A DNA stretch of 64,000 bases, taken from assembly GCF_900101075.1 (NCBI RefSeq), contig NZ_FNFY01000001.1, positions 1-64,000 on the forward strand, given 5' to 3'. A program made the translations under genes and the position numbers. The stretch is from Lacicoccus qingdaonensis (GTDB taxonomy: Bacteria; Bacillota; Bacilli; Staphylococcales; Salinicoccaceae). The notes below the pieces were generated by a model. It saw only the letters and a program-made list of their open reading frames with translations. It made no database searches and was not told the DNA's origin. Positions 50,680-60,779 of the stretch are shown here, one piece after another. Position 1 is the first letter of the stretch, and each line of letters starts with the position of its first letter.

Positions 50680-52527
50680 ATGAATTTAAGAGAAGATATC
50701 CGTAATATTGCAATTATCGCACACGTTGACCATGGAAAAACGACATTGGTAGACCAATTATTAAAACAGTCCGGCATATTCCGTGAAAACGAACATGTTG
50801 AAGAGCGTGCGATGGACTCTAATGATATTGAAAGAGAACGCGGTATTACTATTTTAGCGAAAAACACCGCGATTGACTATAAAGACCACAGAATAAACAT
50901 CCTGGATACGCCGGGGCACGCGGATTTCGGCGGTGAAGTGGAACGTATCATGAAAATGGTGGACGGTGTTATCCTCGTTGTGGATGCATATGAGGGGACG
51001 ATGCCCCAGACACGCTTCGTTCTGAAAAAGGCGCTTGAACAGGATCTCAAGCCGCTTGTCGTAGTGAATAAGATCGATAAGGATGCAGCGCGTCCTGAAG
51101 CGGTCATCGATGAAGTGCTTGAACTGTTCATCGAGCTGGATGCGAACGATGAGCAGCTTGAATTCCCTGTTGCCTATGCTTCAGCAATCAACGGTACGGC
51201 GAGTCTTGAGCCTGAACCTGAGAAGCAGGAAGAAAACATGCAGTCCATCTATGACATGATTTTGGAATATGTACCTGCACCTGTTGATAACAGCTCTGAA
51301 CCGCTGCAGTTCCAGGTGGCACTGCTTGACTACAACGACTATGTCGGACGTATCGGTGTCGGCCGTGTGTTCCGAGGAGAAATAAAAGTCGGCCAGCAGG
51401 TTTCACTGATTAAAAATGACGGCACGGTGAAAGACTTCAGAGTGACCAAGATGTTCGGTTTCTTCGGTTTGAAACGTCTGGAAATCGAGCACGCACAGGC
51501 GGGCGATCTGATCGCTCTATCGGGTCTTGAAGATATCAACGTCGGCGAGACGGTGACACCGAGGGACCATCAGGAAGCGATGCCGGTACTAAGAATTGAT
51601 GAGCCGACACTTCAGATGACGTTTTCTGTAAACAATTCACCATTTGCAGGGCGTGAGGGTAAATACGTCACAGCACGCCAGATCCAGGAGCGTCTGGATC
51701 AGCAGCTGGAGACGGATGTTTCACTTAAAGTGGAGCCGACCGATCAGCCGGATGCATGGGTGGTTTCAGGACGCGGTGAACTTCATTTATCTATATTGAT
51801 TGAGAATATGCGCCGTGAAGGGTTCGAACTGCAGGTATCAAAACCGATCGTCATCGTCAAAGAAATTGACGGCGTCAAATGTGAACCGTTTGAACGTGTC
51901 CAGATCGATGTGCCGGAAACGAATACCGGCGGCGTCATCGAAACACTCGGTTCACGTAAAGGCGAGATGCTGGATATGGTTAATACGGGCAACGGTCAGA
52001 CGCGTATTACGTTTTTAGTGCCGGCGAGGGGTCTCATCGGCTACAGGACTGAATTCATGTCCATGACGAGCGGTTATGGCATAATGAACCATACATTCGA
52101 AGAATACCGTCCGATCATCAAAGGGCAGATCGCCGGCAGACGCAACGGTGTGCTTGTATCGATGGATAAAGGCGTGGCATCGACTTATGCGATTCTGCAG
52201 CTGGAAGGCCGCGGTACGAACTTCATGGAGCCGGGTACAGATGTGTACGAAGGTATGATTGTCGGGGAAAACTCACGTGATAACGATCTGACGGTCAATA
52301 TTACGAAAGTGAAGGCGGCGAACAATATCCGTTCGGCAACGAAAGAGCAGACTGCAACGATGAAGAAACCTCGCACCCTCACCCTTGAAGAGGCACTGGA
52401 GTTTATCAACGACGATGAACTTGTGGAAGTGACGCCGGAAACTGTAAGACTGAGAAAGAGTATTCTGGATAAAGGTGCAAGAGAACGTGCACAAAAGAAA
52501 GAAAAGATAAGACTTGAATCGGAGTGA
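50680..52527 (+). CDS. typA: Translational GTPase TypA/BipA
   Basis: Ribosome-associated GTPase involved in stress and cold adaptation and 50S assembly. The G1 motif AHVDHGKTTLVDQ is near residue 14-26, G2/G3 follow (RERGITILAKNTA; DTPGHADFGGEVER near 73), and G4 NKID is near 129. EF-G-like domains III and V and the C-terminal domain complete 615 residues. The ATG at 50680 is preferred over the TTG at 50677, with AAGGG 9 nt upstream. It is followed closely by ylaH. Confidence 0.96.
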   Translation: MNLREDIRNIAIIAHVDHGKTTLVDQLLKQSGIFRENEHVEERAMDSNDIERERGITILAKNTAIDYKDHRINILDTPGHADFGGEVERIMKMVDGVILVVDAYEGTMPQTRFVLKKALEQDLKPLVVVNKIDKDAARPEAVIDEVLELFIELDANDEQLEFPVAYASAINGTASLEPEPEKQEENMQSIYDMILEYVPAPVDNSSEPLQFQVALLDYNDYVGRIGVGRVFRGEIKVGQQVSLIKNDGTVKDFRVTKMFGFFGLKRLEIEHAQAGDLIALSGLEDINVGETVTPRDHQEAMPVLRIDEPTLQMTFSVNNSPFAGREGKYVTARQIQERLDQQLETDVSLKVEPTDQPDAWVVSGRGELHLSILIENMRREGFELQVSKPIVIVKEIDGVKCEPFERVQIDVPETNTGGVIETLGSRKGEMLDMVNTGNGQTRITFLVPARGLIGYRTEFMSMTSGYGIMNHTFEEYRPIIKGQIAGRRNGVLVSMDKGVASTYAILQLEGRGTNFMEPGTDVYEGMIVGENSRDNDLTVNITKVKAANNIRSATKEQTATMKKPRTLTLEEALEFINDDELVEVTPETVRLRKSILDKGARERAQKKEKIRLESE

Positions 52528-52533
52528 GTATAA

Positions 52534-52896
52534 GTGTTTCTCCCAGCTGTATTATCGAGTGCTTCAGTTAATGTCAATGAGCGCTTGACCTTTTTCGGCA
52601 GACTTTACGGCCTGGATACAAATCCGGAGACTGGAATGTGGCTGCTGTTTATCACAATATTCGCCTTATGCATACTTGTTTATGTGCTCGGGTTTGCCCG
52701 TAAGATCAAACTCTGGCAAAATGTTGTCGTCTATATTGCAATGTTCTTCGGCGCCCTGATATTGACTTTCTTCGGTGCATTCCTGCCGGTTGCAGAAAGT
52801 CTGATTGTAGCTGCGATAGTGCTTGGACTCTACAGGTTCAGGCTGCACAGGGAACGCAGGGCTGGCAATATACCGCCAAAGCAGAAACAAAACTGA
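52534..52896 (+). CDS. YlaH-like membrane protein
   Basis: A 120-residue protein with three predicted helices (about 34-52, 62-82 and 85-100) and a basic Arg/Lys-rich tail, matching the YlaH-like family found after typA in Bacillus. The start is GTG at 52534 with GGAG about 9 nt upstream and 6 nt after the typA stop, so it is co-transcribed. The function is unknown. Confidence 0.8.
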   Translation: MFLPAVLSSASVNVNERLTFFGRLYGLDTNPETGMWLLFITIFALCILVYVLGFARKIKLWQNVVVYIAMFFGALILTFFGAFLPVAESLIVAAIVLGLYRFRLHRERRAGNIPPKQKQN

Positions 52897-52898
52897 TT

Positions 52899-52937
52899 AA
52901 AAAATCACGCCGGATATTTTTCCGGCGTGATTTTTTT
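52899..52937. terminator. Bidirectional terminator between ylaH and the convergent gene
   Basis: A 14-bp perfect stem (52901-52914 with 52921-52934, core TCACGCCGGA) with a 6-nt loop and T/A tails on both sides. The stop codon of the minus-strand gene lies at its edge. Confidence 0.92.
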
Positions 52938-53418
52938 AGTTTATGGAGATGCCAGTCACATGCTGAAGTCTGGTTTCAATATCATTATCTGAAATGACGA
53001 CCAGGTCGATCATGTTGTCATCATACATTCTCTTGCCGTCCTGGCTGAACTGGGCGTAATGTCTGCCGCGTTCACTGTATGGCAGAATCGTCGTGCCTTC
53101 GTCATGTGTATATGTAATCATCGCGTCTTCGCCGCGTTCCGGCTCGGTGTATTCGAGAAATGTATCCAGTCTGATGATGAATGTCTCTTCCAGCAGCTGT
53201 GAATTCTTATATTTCTTTTCGGATTTCAAAGTCGGGGGCTTGCTGCTGCCTTCAATGATCTGACGGTTCCATTCCGTGTTATCGGAAAATGTAATACTGT
53301 CGTCATCCTGTTCGGCTTTAAGCGCGTCTTCCAAAGTGATTTTACGATCATCAAAAATCCATGTTGAAGGATCTAATGTAATTTGAAACTTGATATCTCC
53401 GAGAATCTGTATAACCAT
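52936..53418 (-). CDS. Conserved-type soluble protein of unknown function
   Basis: A 160-residue acidic cytosolic protein starting MVIQILGDIKFQITLDPSTW, with a beta-rich N-terminus and a C-terminal half containing YTHDEGTTILPYSERGRHYA. AAGGAG lies upstream of the ATG on the minus strand. The typA-to-ylaN position is one where staphylococci also carry a hypothetical gene. No domain is recognised. Confidence 0.75.
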   Translation of the reverse strand: MVIQILGDIKFQITLDPSTWIFDDRKITLEDALKAEQDDDSITFSDNTEWNRQIIEGSSKPPTLKSEKKYKNSQLLEETFIIRLDTFLEYTEPERGEDAMITYTHDEGTTILPYSERGRHYAQFSQDGKRMYDDNMIDLVVISDNDIETRLQHVTGISIN

Positions 53419-53561
53419 ATATAATCGCTCCTTATACTGTTCATTATATCAAAAGATAGTTTGATATTATACGTCAATAATGAATTTCTAGTCTTTTGAT
53501 TCCTTGCAATTTTGACGTCGGTGATATAAAATTTTTATTATAGCTAAAAGAGGGGGTAAGT

Positions 53562-53861
53562 GTGTCCATGAAAGAAGAATTGCGTCATCAGGCATATGAA
53601 CAGCTTGAAGCAGATGCTGACCGTATTGTACAGCTGATTAAAGTTCAGATGGACAATTTGACGATGCCCCAATGCCCGGTCTACGAAGAAGTTTTAGATA
53701 CCCAAATGTTCGGACTTTCAAAAGAAGTGAATTTCGCCGTACGTCTTGGGCTGGTTGATGCAGAAGATGGACGAGAGCTGTTGGAGAGCCTGGAGAAAGA
53801 AGTCTCAAAAGTCCATGATTTATATATGCAAGAGGAAAAACTTGAGTCTAAAGAAATTTAA
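53562..53861 (+). CDS. ylaN: YlaN (UPF0358) family protein
   Basis: A 99-residue, mostly helical protein. The [18 protein letters not shown] start and the [16 protein letters not shown] stretch match YlaN, a small protein required under iron limitation in Bacillus and Staphylococcus, where it has been linked to Fur. The GTG at 53562 is used, with a GGGGG-type ribosome site 6 nt upstream; an ATG at 53568 is possible. TTGACG with a TATTAT about 18 bp later lies upstream. A terminator overlaps its stop. Confidence 0.9.
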   Translation: MSMKEELRHQAYEQLEADADRIVQLIKVQMDNLTMPQCPVYEEVLDTQMFGLSKEVNFAVRLGLVDAEDGRELLESLEKEVSKVHDLYMQEEKLESKEI

Positions 53862-53877
53862 TCTTTAGACTTTTTTT
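53845..53877 (+). terminator. Terminator at the end of ylaN
   Basis: A 9-bp stem (AGTCTAAAG 53845-53853 with CTTTAGACT 53863-53871) is followed by seven T. It overlaps the last codons of ylaN. Confidence 0.85.
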
Positions 53878-53893
53878 AAATGAGGGGAACAAT

Positions 53894-55075
53894 GTGCAAT
53901 ACGTTAAAGATTTTTTCAATTACGTCAAAGCTTATTCCAAATACGTAGACTTCACAATTATCATCATATATGTACTTCTCAGCCTGATCGGACTCGTCAT
54001 GGTCTACAGTTCAAGCATGGTCATGGCGGCAAATAATGATAATATTTCATCGCCTGAATATTTTTACATAAGGCAGGCGATTTTCATCTTTCTTGGATTT
54101 TCCATCGTGTTCTTCATGAGCTACTTCATGTCCGGTGAAATTTTCAAAGAGAAAAAATTCCAGCTGACAGCGATCGTCATCATCATGCTGCTGCTTTTTT
54201 ACACGTTGTTTTTCGGCGATGTGGTCAACGGTCAGCGAAACAGAATCCAGTTCGGTCCGCTCAGCCTGCAGGCACAGGAATTTTTCAAAGTGCTTGTCAT
54301 CATCTATATGGCATATATATATGACAAGAAGATATCACTTTCCAAAATGCAGACTCAGGATTACATTTACCCGCTGACATTCATCGGCGCGTGTTCCGGT
54401 CTTGTACTGCTTACCGATTTTGGTACATGGATGGTCGTTGCAGCCATCATCATCGGAATTTTCATCTATTCGGGTGTGCCGCTTAAATTCATTTTGAAAA
54501 CAGGTCTTGTCATCACTGTGGCGGGCGGTGTGCTGACACTGATTTCCTACCTGTTCCAGGGCCAGATTTTGTCGGATTATCAGATTGCCAGGATAGAGAC
54601 ATTCATCAACCCGTTCACCGATCCGATGGGTGCCGGGTATCAGCTGACGAATTCCCTGATAGCCATTTCACATGGCGGCATTACGGGCACCGGCCTTGGT
54701 AACGGGGTGATGAAACTCGGTTATCTGCCGGAGCCGCACACCGACTTCATATTTGCCGTGCTCGCGGAAGAACTTGGCCTTATCGGCGTATTTTTCACCA
54801 TGATACTGTTTGTGATTTTAATATTCAAAGCGCTGAAATATGCTGCTGTTTCGAAAGATAAGTTCTACAGCCTGATCTGTGTGGGTGTGGCATTGTATAT
54901 TACTTTGCAGCTGTTCGTCAATATCGGAGGGATTTCAAAAATCATTCCTTTGACGGGCGTACCGCTCCCGCTTCTCAGCTACGGAGGATCTGCATTCCTT
55001 TCCGTTTCAATGGCGGTAGGACTTCTGATCATCGCGGCAAAGCATGTAAAGAAAGAAAAAGAAGGGTTTCAATAG
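53894..55075 (+). CDS. ftsW: Peptidoglycan glycosyltransferase FtsW
   Basis: A SEDS-family membrane glycosyltransferase that polymerises septal peptidoglycan together with a class B PBP. It has 10 predicted helices over 393 residues. The MVYSSSMV segment follows helix 1, and the PHTDFIFAVLAEELGLIG motif near 275-292 and PLPLLSYGGSA near 355 are family signatures. The start is GTG at 53894 with GAGGGG upstream. It lies upstream of pyc, as in staphylococci. Confidence 0.92.
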   Translation: MQYVKDFFNYVKAYSKYVDFTIIIIYVLLSLIGLVMVYSSSMVMAANNDNISSPEYFYIRQAIFIFLGFSIVFFMSYFMSGEIFKEKKFQLTAIVIIMLLLFYTLFFGDVVNGQRNRIQFGPLSLQAQEFFKVLVIIYMAYIYDKKISLSKMQTQDYIYPLTFIGACSGLVLLTDFGTWMVVAAIIIGIFIYSGVPLKFILKTGLVITVAGGVLTLISYLFQGQILSDYQIARIETFINPFTDPMGAGYQLTNSLIAISHGGITGTGLGNGVMKLGYLPEPHTDFIFAVLAEELGLIGVFFTMILFVILIFKALKYAAVSKDKFYSLICVGVALYITLQLFVNIGGISKIIPLTGVPLPLLSYGGSAFLSVSMAVGLLIIAAKHVKKEKEGFQ

Positions 55076-55176
55076 CCGGTAATTAAAATTTATCGGTTTT
55101 TATTTTCAATTAATAGTGTGAATTTTATAAATTTTATTATATAATAAGCTCATTATGCTTTTGGGAGGAATTTCTT

Positions 55177-58100
55177 ATGAACAAGATACATAAATTACTT
55201 GTTGCGAACAGGGGTGAAATTGCGACTCGTATTTTCAGGGCTGCAACAGAGCTTAATATTACGACAGTCGCAATTTACAGTAATGAAGATAAAGGTGCAC
55301 TGCACCGTTATAAGGCGGACGAAGCTTATCTGGTGGATCCGGATCTGTCCCCGACCGAAAGTTACCTTAATATAGAAGCAATCATCAAAGTGGCAAAGAA
55401 CGCAGGCGTGGATGCAATTCATCCGGGCTACGGTTTTTTAAGTGAAAATAAAGAATTCGCAACCCGCTGTGCTGAAGAAGGTATCATTTTCATCGGACCT
55501 GAAGTGCGTCATCTTGAAATGTTCGGCGATAAGGTCCGTGCACGTGAAACGGCAATCTCGACAGGTCTGCCGATCATTCCGGGCAGTAAGGATGCGGTCA
55601 AAGATTTCAGCGAAGTAGAAGAATTCATTGAAAATCATGGTTATCCGATCATCATCAAGGCAATTTCCGGCGGCGGCGGTAAAGGTATGCGCGTCGTCAA
55701 GGAAGATGATAATTTGAGAGACAGCTACGACCGTGCCAAGAGTGAGGCATTGAAATCATTCGGCAACGCGGAAATATACCTTGAAAAATTCATCGATCAG
55801 GCGAAGCATATCGAAGTGCAGGTCATCGGTGATACACAAGGCAACATCGTTCATCTATATGAAAGAGACTGTTCGGTGCAGAGACGTCATCAGAAGCTTG
55901 TAGAAGTCGCGCCTTCCGTCGGACTGACGCATGAGCTCCGTGAAGACATCTGTGAAGCGGCAAGAGATATGGCTGAACAGATCGGCTATGTCAACGCAGG
56001 TACGGTTGAATTCCTCGTTGCGGACGGCGAATTTTATTTCATAGAGGTCAACCCTCGTGTTCAGGTTGAGCACACGATCACTGAAATGGTGACGGGTGTG
56101 GACATCGTCAAGACGCAGATCCAGGTTGCAGACGGCAAGGATCTGTTCGGGGAGGATATCGGCATGCCCCATCAGAAAGATATCCCGCTGATGGGCTTTG
56201 CGGTACAGTGCCGTATCACTACTGAAGATCCGCTGAATGATTTCATGCCGGATACGGGTGAAATCATGGCCTACCGTTCAAGCGGCGGTTTCGGTGTCAG
56301 ACTGGATGCCGGCGACGGTTTCCAGGGTGCTGAAATTTCACCGTACTATGACTCGCTGCTCGTAAAGCTGTCCACACACGGTCTGACTTATAAAGATGCG
56401 AATGAAAAGATGGGACGCAGCCTGAAAGAGATGCGTATCCGCGGCATCAAGACAAACCTTCAGTTCCTTTTGAATGTTGTCGAAAACGAAGATTTCCTGA
56501 AAGGGGACTACTCGACGAAGTTCATCGATACGACGCCTTCATTATTCGAATTCGAAAAACCGAAGGACAGAGGTACGAAGACGCTTGAATACATTTCGAC
56601 GATTACGGTGAATGGATTCCCGGGTGTGGAAAAGAGAGAAAAACCTCATTTTGATCCGCCGAGAATACCGGATTACACGCCGGAAATTGTCGACGGTACA
56701 AAACAGATACTTGATGAGAGCGGACCAGAAGGGCTCGCCAAATGGCTGAAAGAGCAGGACCAGACACTGATCACGGATACGACGATGCGTGATGCACACC
56801 AGTCGTTACTCACGACACGTATCCGTACGTTTGATATGAAAAAGATTGCACCTTACACTGCACATGATCTGAAAGATGCATTCAGTCTTGAGATGTGGGG
56901 CGGTGCAACGTTCGACGTGGCATACAACTTCCTGAAGGAAGATCCGTGGGCAAGGCTCGCGACGCTCAGAAAAGACATTCCGAACGTACTGTTCCAGATG
57001 CTGCTGCGTGCATCCAACGCTGTCGGCTATAAAAATTATCCGGATAACCTTGTCGAGAAGTTTGTCGCGGAGAGTGCAGAGAGCGGCATAGACGTCTTCA
57101 GAATCTTCGATTCGCTGAACTGGCTTGAAGCGATGAAACCTGCGATTGAAGCGGTGCTTAAAACAGATAAAGTCGCTGAAGGCGCGATCTGTTACACTGG
57201 TGACATCCTGAATCCTGAACGCTCAAACGTCTACACTCTGGATTACTATAAGAATATGGCGAAAGAACTTGAAGCACAGGGTGTTCACATTCTGGCAATA
57301 AAAGACATGGCCGGTCTGCTGAAGCCGAAAGCAGCCTACGAGCTGATCGGTGAATTGAAACAGACTGTGGATATCCCGATCCACCTGCATACGCATGATA
57401 CGAGCGGCAACGGCGTATTCACATATGCAAAAGCGATCGAAGCGGGCGTCGATGTCGTCGACACTGCCCTCGGTGCGCTGAGCGGACTGACTTCACAGCC
57501 GAGTGCGAACAGCCTGTCCTATGCGCTGGACGGTACAGACAGAAATATCCGTGCAGATATCGATGGTCTGGAAAGACTCAGCCAGTACTGGGAAGATGTG
57601 CGTAAATACTATGTGGACTTCGAAAGTGACATCAAGAGCCCGCACACTGAAATCTACCAGCACGAAATGCCGGGCGGACAGTATTCAAACCTTCTGTCCC
57701 AGGCAAGGTCAATGGGTCTCGGCGAAAGATACGGCGAAGTGAAGAAGATGTACCAGAAAGTGAATATGTTGTTCGGTGATATCGTCAAAGTCACACCGTC
57801 ATCGAAAGTTGTCGGCGATATGGCGCTGTTCATGGTACAGAACGAACTGGATGAGGATTCACTGTTCAAGCGCGGTGCACATCTGGACTTCCCGGATTCC
57901 GTCGTGAGCTTTTTCAAAGGTGAAATCGGTATTCCGGTGACAGGCTTCAATGAAGATCTGCAGAAACTTGTGCTGAAAGGCACTGAGCCGCTTAAAGAGC
58001 GTGCGGGTGAAATGATGGAGCCGATTGATTTTGATGCGCTCCGTGAAGAGATTGCAGAATTCCAGGAAACTGAAGTGACGGATCAGGATATACTGAGCTA

Positions 58101-58617
58101 CGCACTGTATCCGAAAGTTTACAAAAACTTCGTTACGACGAATGAGAGCTTCGGTAACGTGGACAGACTCGATACACCGACATTCCTGTTCGGCATGCGT
58201 AAAAATGAAGAGCTGGAAATCGTCATCGATAAAGGTAAGACGCTGATCGTCAATCTGCTGTCGATCGGTCACGTCCATGAGGACGGCTACCGCTGGATGT
58301 ACTTTGAACTGAACGGTTTCCCGCGCAAAGTCAAGATCAAAGACGACAGCGTGGAATCGAAAGTGGCCAGACTTCAAAAAGCAGATCCTAAAAATATCGG
58401 CCATATCGGTGCACAGATGCCGGGTACGGTCAGCTCGATAAAATTCAAGGCCGGCGATTCCTTCGAAAAAGGGGACATCATCATCATCACAGAAGCGATG
58501 AAGATGGAAAACTCGGTCAAGGCACCTTTTGCCGGAACGGTTACGGAAGTATACGTTGAAGAGGGCGACAGTGTTGAATCGAATGACCTGATGGTCCTTG
58601 TTGACAAGAAGGACTGA
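55177..58617 (+). CDS. pyc: Pyruvate carboxylase
   Basis: A biotin-dependent anaplerotic enzyme making oxaloacetate from pyruvate, 1146 residues in four domains. The N-terminal biotin carboxylase (about 1-460) has the Gly-rich KAISGGGGKGMR loop near 163-174. The carboxyltransferase TIM barrel (about 530-810) begins at DTTMRDAHQSLL. A PC tetramerisation/allosteric region follows, and the C-terminal biotin carrier carries the modified Lys in EAMKMENSV near 1110. GGGAGG precedes the ATG at 55177. It is monocistronic with its own terminator. Confidence 0.97.
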   Translation: MNKIHKLLVANRGEIATRIFRAATELNITTVAIYSNEDKGALHRYKADEAYLVDPDLSPTESYLNIEAIIKVAKNAGVDAIHPGYGFLSENKEFATRCAEEGIIFIGPEVRHLEMFGDKVRARETAISTGLPIIPGSKDAVKDFSEVEEFIENHGYPIIIKAISGGGGKGMRVVKEDDNLRDSYDRAKSEALKSFGNAEIYLEKFIDQAKHIEVQVIGDTQGNIVHLYERDCSVQRRHQKLVEVAPSVGLTHELREDICEAARDMAEQIGYVNAGTVEFLVADGEFYFIEVNPRVQVEHTITEMVTGVDIVKTQIQVADGKDLFGEDIGMPHQKDIPLMGFAVQCRITTEDPLNDFMPDTGEIMAYRSSGGFGVRLDAGDGFQGAEISPYYDSLLVKLSTHGLTYKDANEKMGRSLKEMRIRGIKTNLQFLLNVVENEDFLKGDYSTKFIDTTPSLFEFEKPKDRGTKTLEYISTITVNGFPGVEKREKPHFDPPRIPDYTPEIVDGTKQILDESGPEGLAKWLKEQDQTLITDTTMRDAHQSLLTTRIRTFDMKKIAPYTAHDLKDAFSLEMWGGATFDVAYNFLKEDPWARLATLRKDIPNVLFQMLLRASNAVGYKNYPDNLVEKFVAESAESGIDVFRIFDSLNWLEAMKPAIEAVLKTDKVAEGAICYTGDILNPERSNVYTLDYYKNMAKELEAQGVHILAIKDMAGLLKPKAAYELIGELKQTVDIPIHLHTHDTSGNGVFTYAKAIEAGVDVVDTALGALSGLTSQPSANSLSYALDGTDRNIRADIDGLERLSQYWEDVRKYYVDFESDIKSPHTEIYQHEMPGGQYSNLLSQARSMGLGERYGEVKKMYQKVNMLFGDIVKVTPSSKVVGDMALFMVQNELDEDSLFKRGAHLDFPDSVVSFFKGEIGIPVTGFNEDLQKLVLKGTEPLKERAGEMMEPIDFDALREEIAEFQETEVTDQDILSYALYPKVYKNFVTTNESFGNVDRLDTPTFLFGMRKNEELEIVIDKGKTLIVNLLSIGHVHEDGYRWMYFELNGFPRKVKIKDDSVESKVARLQKADPKNIGHIGAQMPGTVSSIKFKAGDSFEKGDIIIITEAMKMENSVKAPFAGTVTEVYVEEGDSVESNDLMVLVDKKD

Positions 58618-58629
58618 TATAAATGGAGG

Positions 58630-58659
58630 CACCAGTCACAAAAGTGGCTGGTGTTTTTT
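58630..58659 (+). terminator. Terminator of pyc
   Basis: A 10-bp stem (CACCAGTCAC / GTGGCTGGTG, one T-G pair) with an AAAA loop is followed by TTTTTTATT. Confidence 0.88.
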
Positions 58660-58752
58660 ATTGAATAAAGAATGATTGCAGTTTGTAAGTTTAACTTTCT
58701 CTGTTAAGTGAATATTACTAATAAGGAAGAAATAACCAGAGGAGGGGTAAAG

Positions 58753-60690
58753 ATGCAGCTTAATGTTGCCGAGAAACTGATTCAGGACCATCTGGTTTCC
58801 GGTGAAATGAAGACCGGTGAAACGATCGGACTGAATATTGATCAGACGTTGACACAGGACGCGACAGGGACTTTGGTGATGCTTGAGCTTGAAGCGATGG
58901 AGATTGACAAGGTGAGTACGGAAGTTTCCGCGCAGTACGTGGACCACAATCTAATTCAGGGTGACTACCGTAATCCGGATGATCATAACTTTCTGCGGAG
59001 CGCTTCGAATAAATTCGGCATCCATTACAGCCAGCCGGGGAACGGGGTGAGTCATCCGGTTCATATGCAGGAGTTTGCAAAGCCCGGAAAGACACTGCTC
59101 GGCTCGGACAGTCATACATGTGCAAACGGCGCAATGGGCATGCTTGCCATGGGCGCCGGCGGCATTGACGTGACGCTCGCCATGACGGGAGAACCGTATT
59201 ATGTCGATATGCCGAAAGTTATGGGTGTCGAACTTACCGGCAGGCTGCCTGAATGGGTCAGTGCGAAAGATGTGATTTTGGAAATGCTGCGCCGCCACAG
59301 TGTAAAAGGCGGGGTCGGCAGAATCATTGAATATTACGGCGACGGACTGGATGATTTGTCTGCAATGGACCGCCACGTCATCGCGAATATGGGTGCAGAG
59401 CTCGGTGCTACGGCATCGGTCTTTCCTTCGGATGAAGCTGTGAAGAAATTCCTGAAATCCCAGGACCGTGAAGATGAATGGTATGAACTGAAGGCGGACG
59501 AGGGCGCAGAGTATGATGAATACGACCAGATCAATCTGTCGGAGCTGGAACCGCTCATAGCGAAACCGACGAGCCCGGACAATGTCGTGCCGGTAAGCGA
59601 AGTGGCGGGCGATGAGATCTACCAGTCTTACATCGGTTCATCGGCCAATCCGGGCTACCATGATTTTGCGATTGCCAGTGAAATTGTCAAAGGCAGTGTC
59701 ATTGCACCGGGGACATCATTCGATATCAATCCGACTTCGAGGCAGATGCTGCAGCATCTCGTGGAAAACGGACATATCGCCAATTTCCTGTCGGCCGGCG
59801 CGCGCCTGCACCAGGCAGGCTGTAACGGCTGTATTGGAATGGGACAGGCGCCGGCCACGGGCCACAACAGTTTGAGGACGACACCGAGAAACTTCCCCGG
59901 ACGTTCCGGAACAGTGGAAGATTCAGTGTTCCTGTGCAGTCCGGAGACTGCAGCGGCATCTGCACTCGCGGGCGAGATCACAGATCCGAGAACACTGGAT
60001 ATGGATTATCCTGAAATTCCGGACCCGGCACCGAAGATCGACCACTTCCTGATGGAAGCACCACCGGAAGACAACAGCGGGATTGAACTCGATAAAGGAC
60101 CGAATATTACAGCGATACCCGAATTCGATGCAATCCAGGACAGCTTCGACCTGCCGGTACTGCTGAAAGTCGGTGACAATCTGTCCACGGATGAAATACT
60201 TGCCGGCGGTTCGAGAGTGCTGCCGTTCCGCAGCAACATCCATGAGATCAGTGAATTCACATTTGAAAGAGTCGACGAAACATATACCGACGACGCGAAA
60301 GAATTGAAGGAAAAAGGCGGCCATATTGTCGTCGGCGGCTACAACTATGCGCAGGGTTCCAGCAGGGAACACGCCGCACTCGCCCCGAGATACCTGGGAC
60401 TGAGAGTCGTACTCGTTAAAGACTATGCAAGAATCCACCGCCAAAACCTGATCAACTTCGGCATACTGCCGCTCACATTCGTCAATGATGACGAATATAA
60501 ATTGATTGAACAGGGCGCTGTGCTCGAGTTCAGAAATACACACGACAATATACGGAGTGACGAAACATTCGAAGTTGAAATAAAAGGCACCGGACAGACT
60601 GTTGAAGTCAGACACGACCTGAATGACCGCCATAAGGAAATACTCCTTGCAGGCGGCATCATCAACTGGGTTAAAGAAAAGCAGAAGTGA
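58753..60690 (+). CDS. Aconitate hydratase, Aquifex-type short form
   Basis: A 645-residue aconitase-superfamily enzyme, much shorter than the roughly 900-residue AcnA of staphylococci. The N-terminal part (about 1-420) has GSDSHTCANGAMGMLAMGAGG near 118 and the cluster-binding HQAGCNGCIGMGQAPA near 355. The swivel domain (about 470-645) has the substrate loop NYAQGSSREHAAL near 535. The large-plus-swivel layout with a short linker fits the putative Aquifex-type aconitase family rather than LeuCD. The ATG at 58753 follows GAGGAGG. It likely supplies isocitrate to the TCA cycle, next to pyc. Confidence 0.85.
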   Translation: MQLNVAEKLIQDHLVSGEMKTGETIGLNIDQTLTQDATGTLVMLELEAMEIDKVSTEVSAQYVDHNLIQGDYRNPDDHNFLRSASNKFGIHYSQPGNGVSHPVHMQEFAKPGKTLLGSDSHTCANGAMGMLAMGAGGIDVTLAMTGEPYYVDMPKVMGVELTGRLPEWVSAKDVILEMLRRHSVKGGVGRIIEYYGDGLDDLSAMDRHVIANMGAELGATASVFPSDEAVKKFLKSQDREDEWYELKADEGAEYDEYDQINLSELEPLIAKPTSPDNVVPVSEVAGDEIYQSYIGSSANPGYHDFAIASEIVKGSVIAPGTSFDINPTSRQMLQHLVENGHIANFLSAGARLHQAGCNGCIGMGQAPATGHNSLRTTPRNFPGRSGTVEDSVFLCSPETAAASALAGEITDPRTLDMDYPEIPDPAPKIDHFLMEAPPEDNSGIELDKGPNITAIPEFDAIQDSFDLPVLLKVGDNLSTDEILAGGSRVLPFRSNIHEISEFTFERVDETYTDDAKELKEKGGHIVVGGYNYAQGSSREHAALAPRYLGLRVVLVKDYARIHRQNLINFGILPLTFVNDDEYKLIEQGAVLEFRNTHDNIRSDETFEVEIKGTGQTVEVRHDLNDRHKEILLAGGIINWVKEKQK

Positions 60691-60713
60691 TCGTTAGAGA
60701 TTTTATAGTGCAG

Positions 60714-60749
60714 CAGCTGAACCCCTTGAAGGTTCAGCTGTCTTTTTTT
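60714..60749 (+). terminator. Terminator of the aconitase gene
   Basis: A 10-bp perfect stem (CAGCTGAACC / GGTTCAGCTG) with a 7-nt loop is followed by TCTTTTTTT. Confidence 0.92.
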
Positions 60750-60779
60750 GAGTTTGAAGAAGCCCCGGGACGGGGGTGC

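Noticed and set aside
57859-58632. 257-codon open frame opposite the end of pyc
   Set aside because: Shadow of the carboxyltransferase and biotin-carrier coding sequence; pyc is certain on the plus strand.
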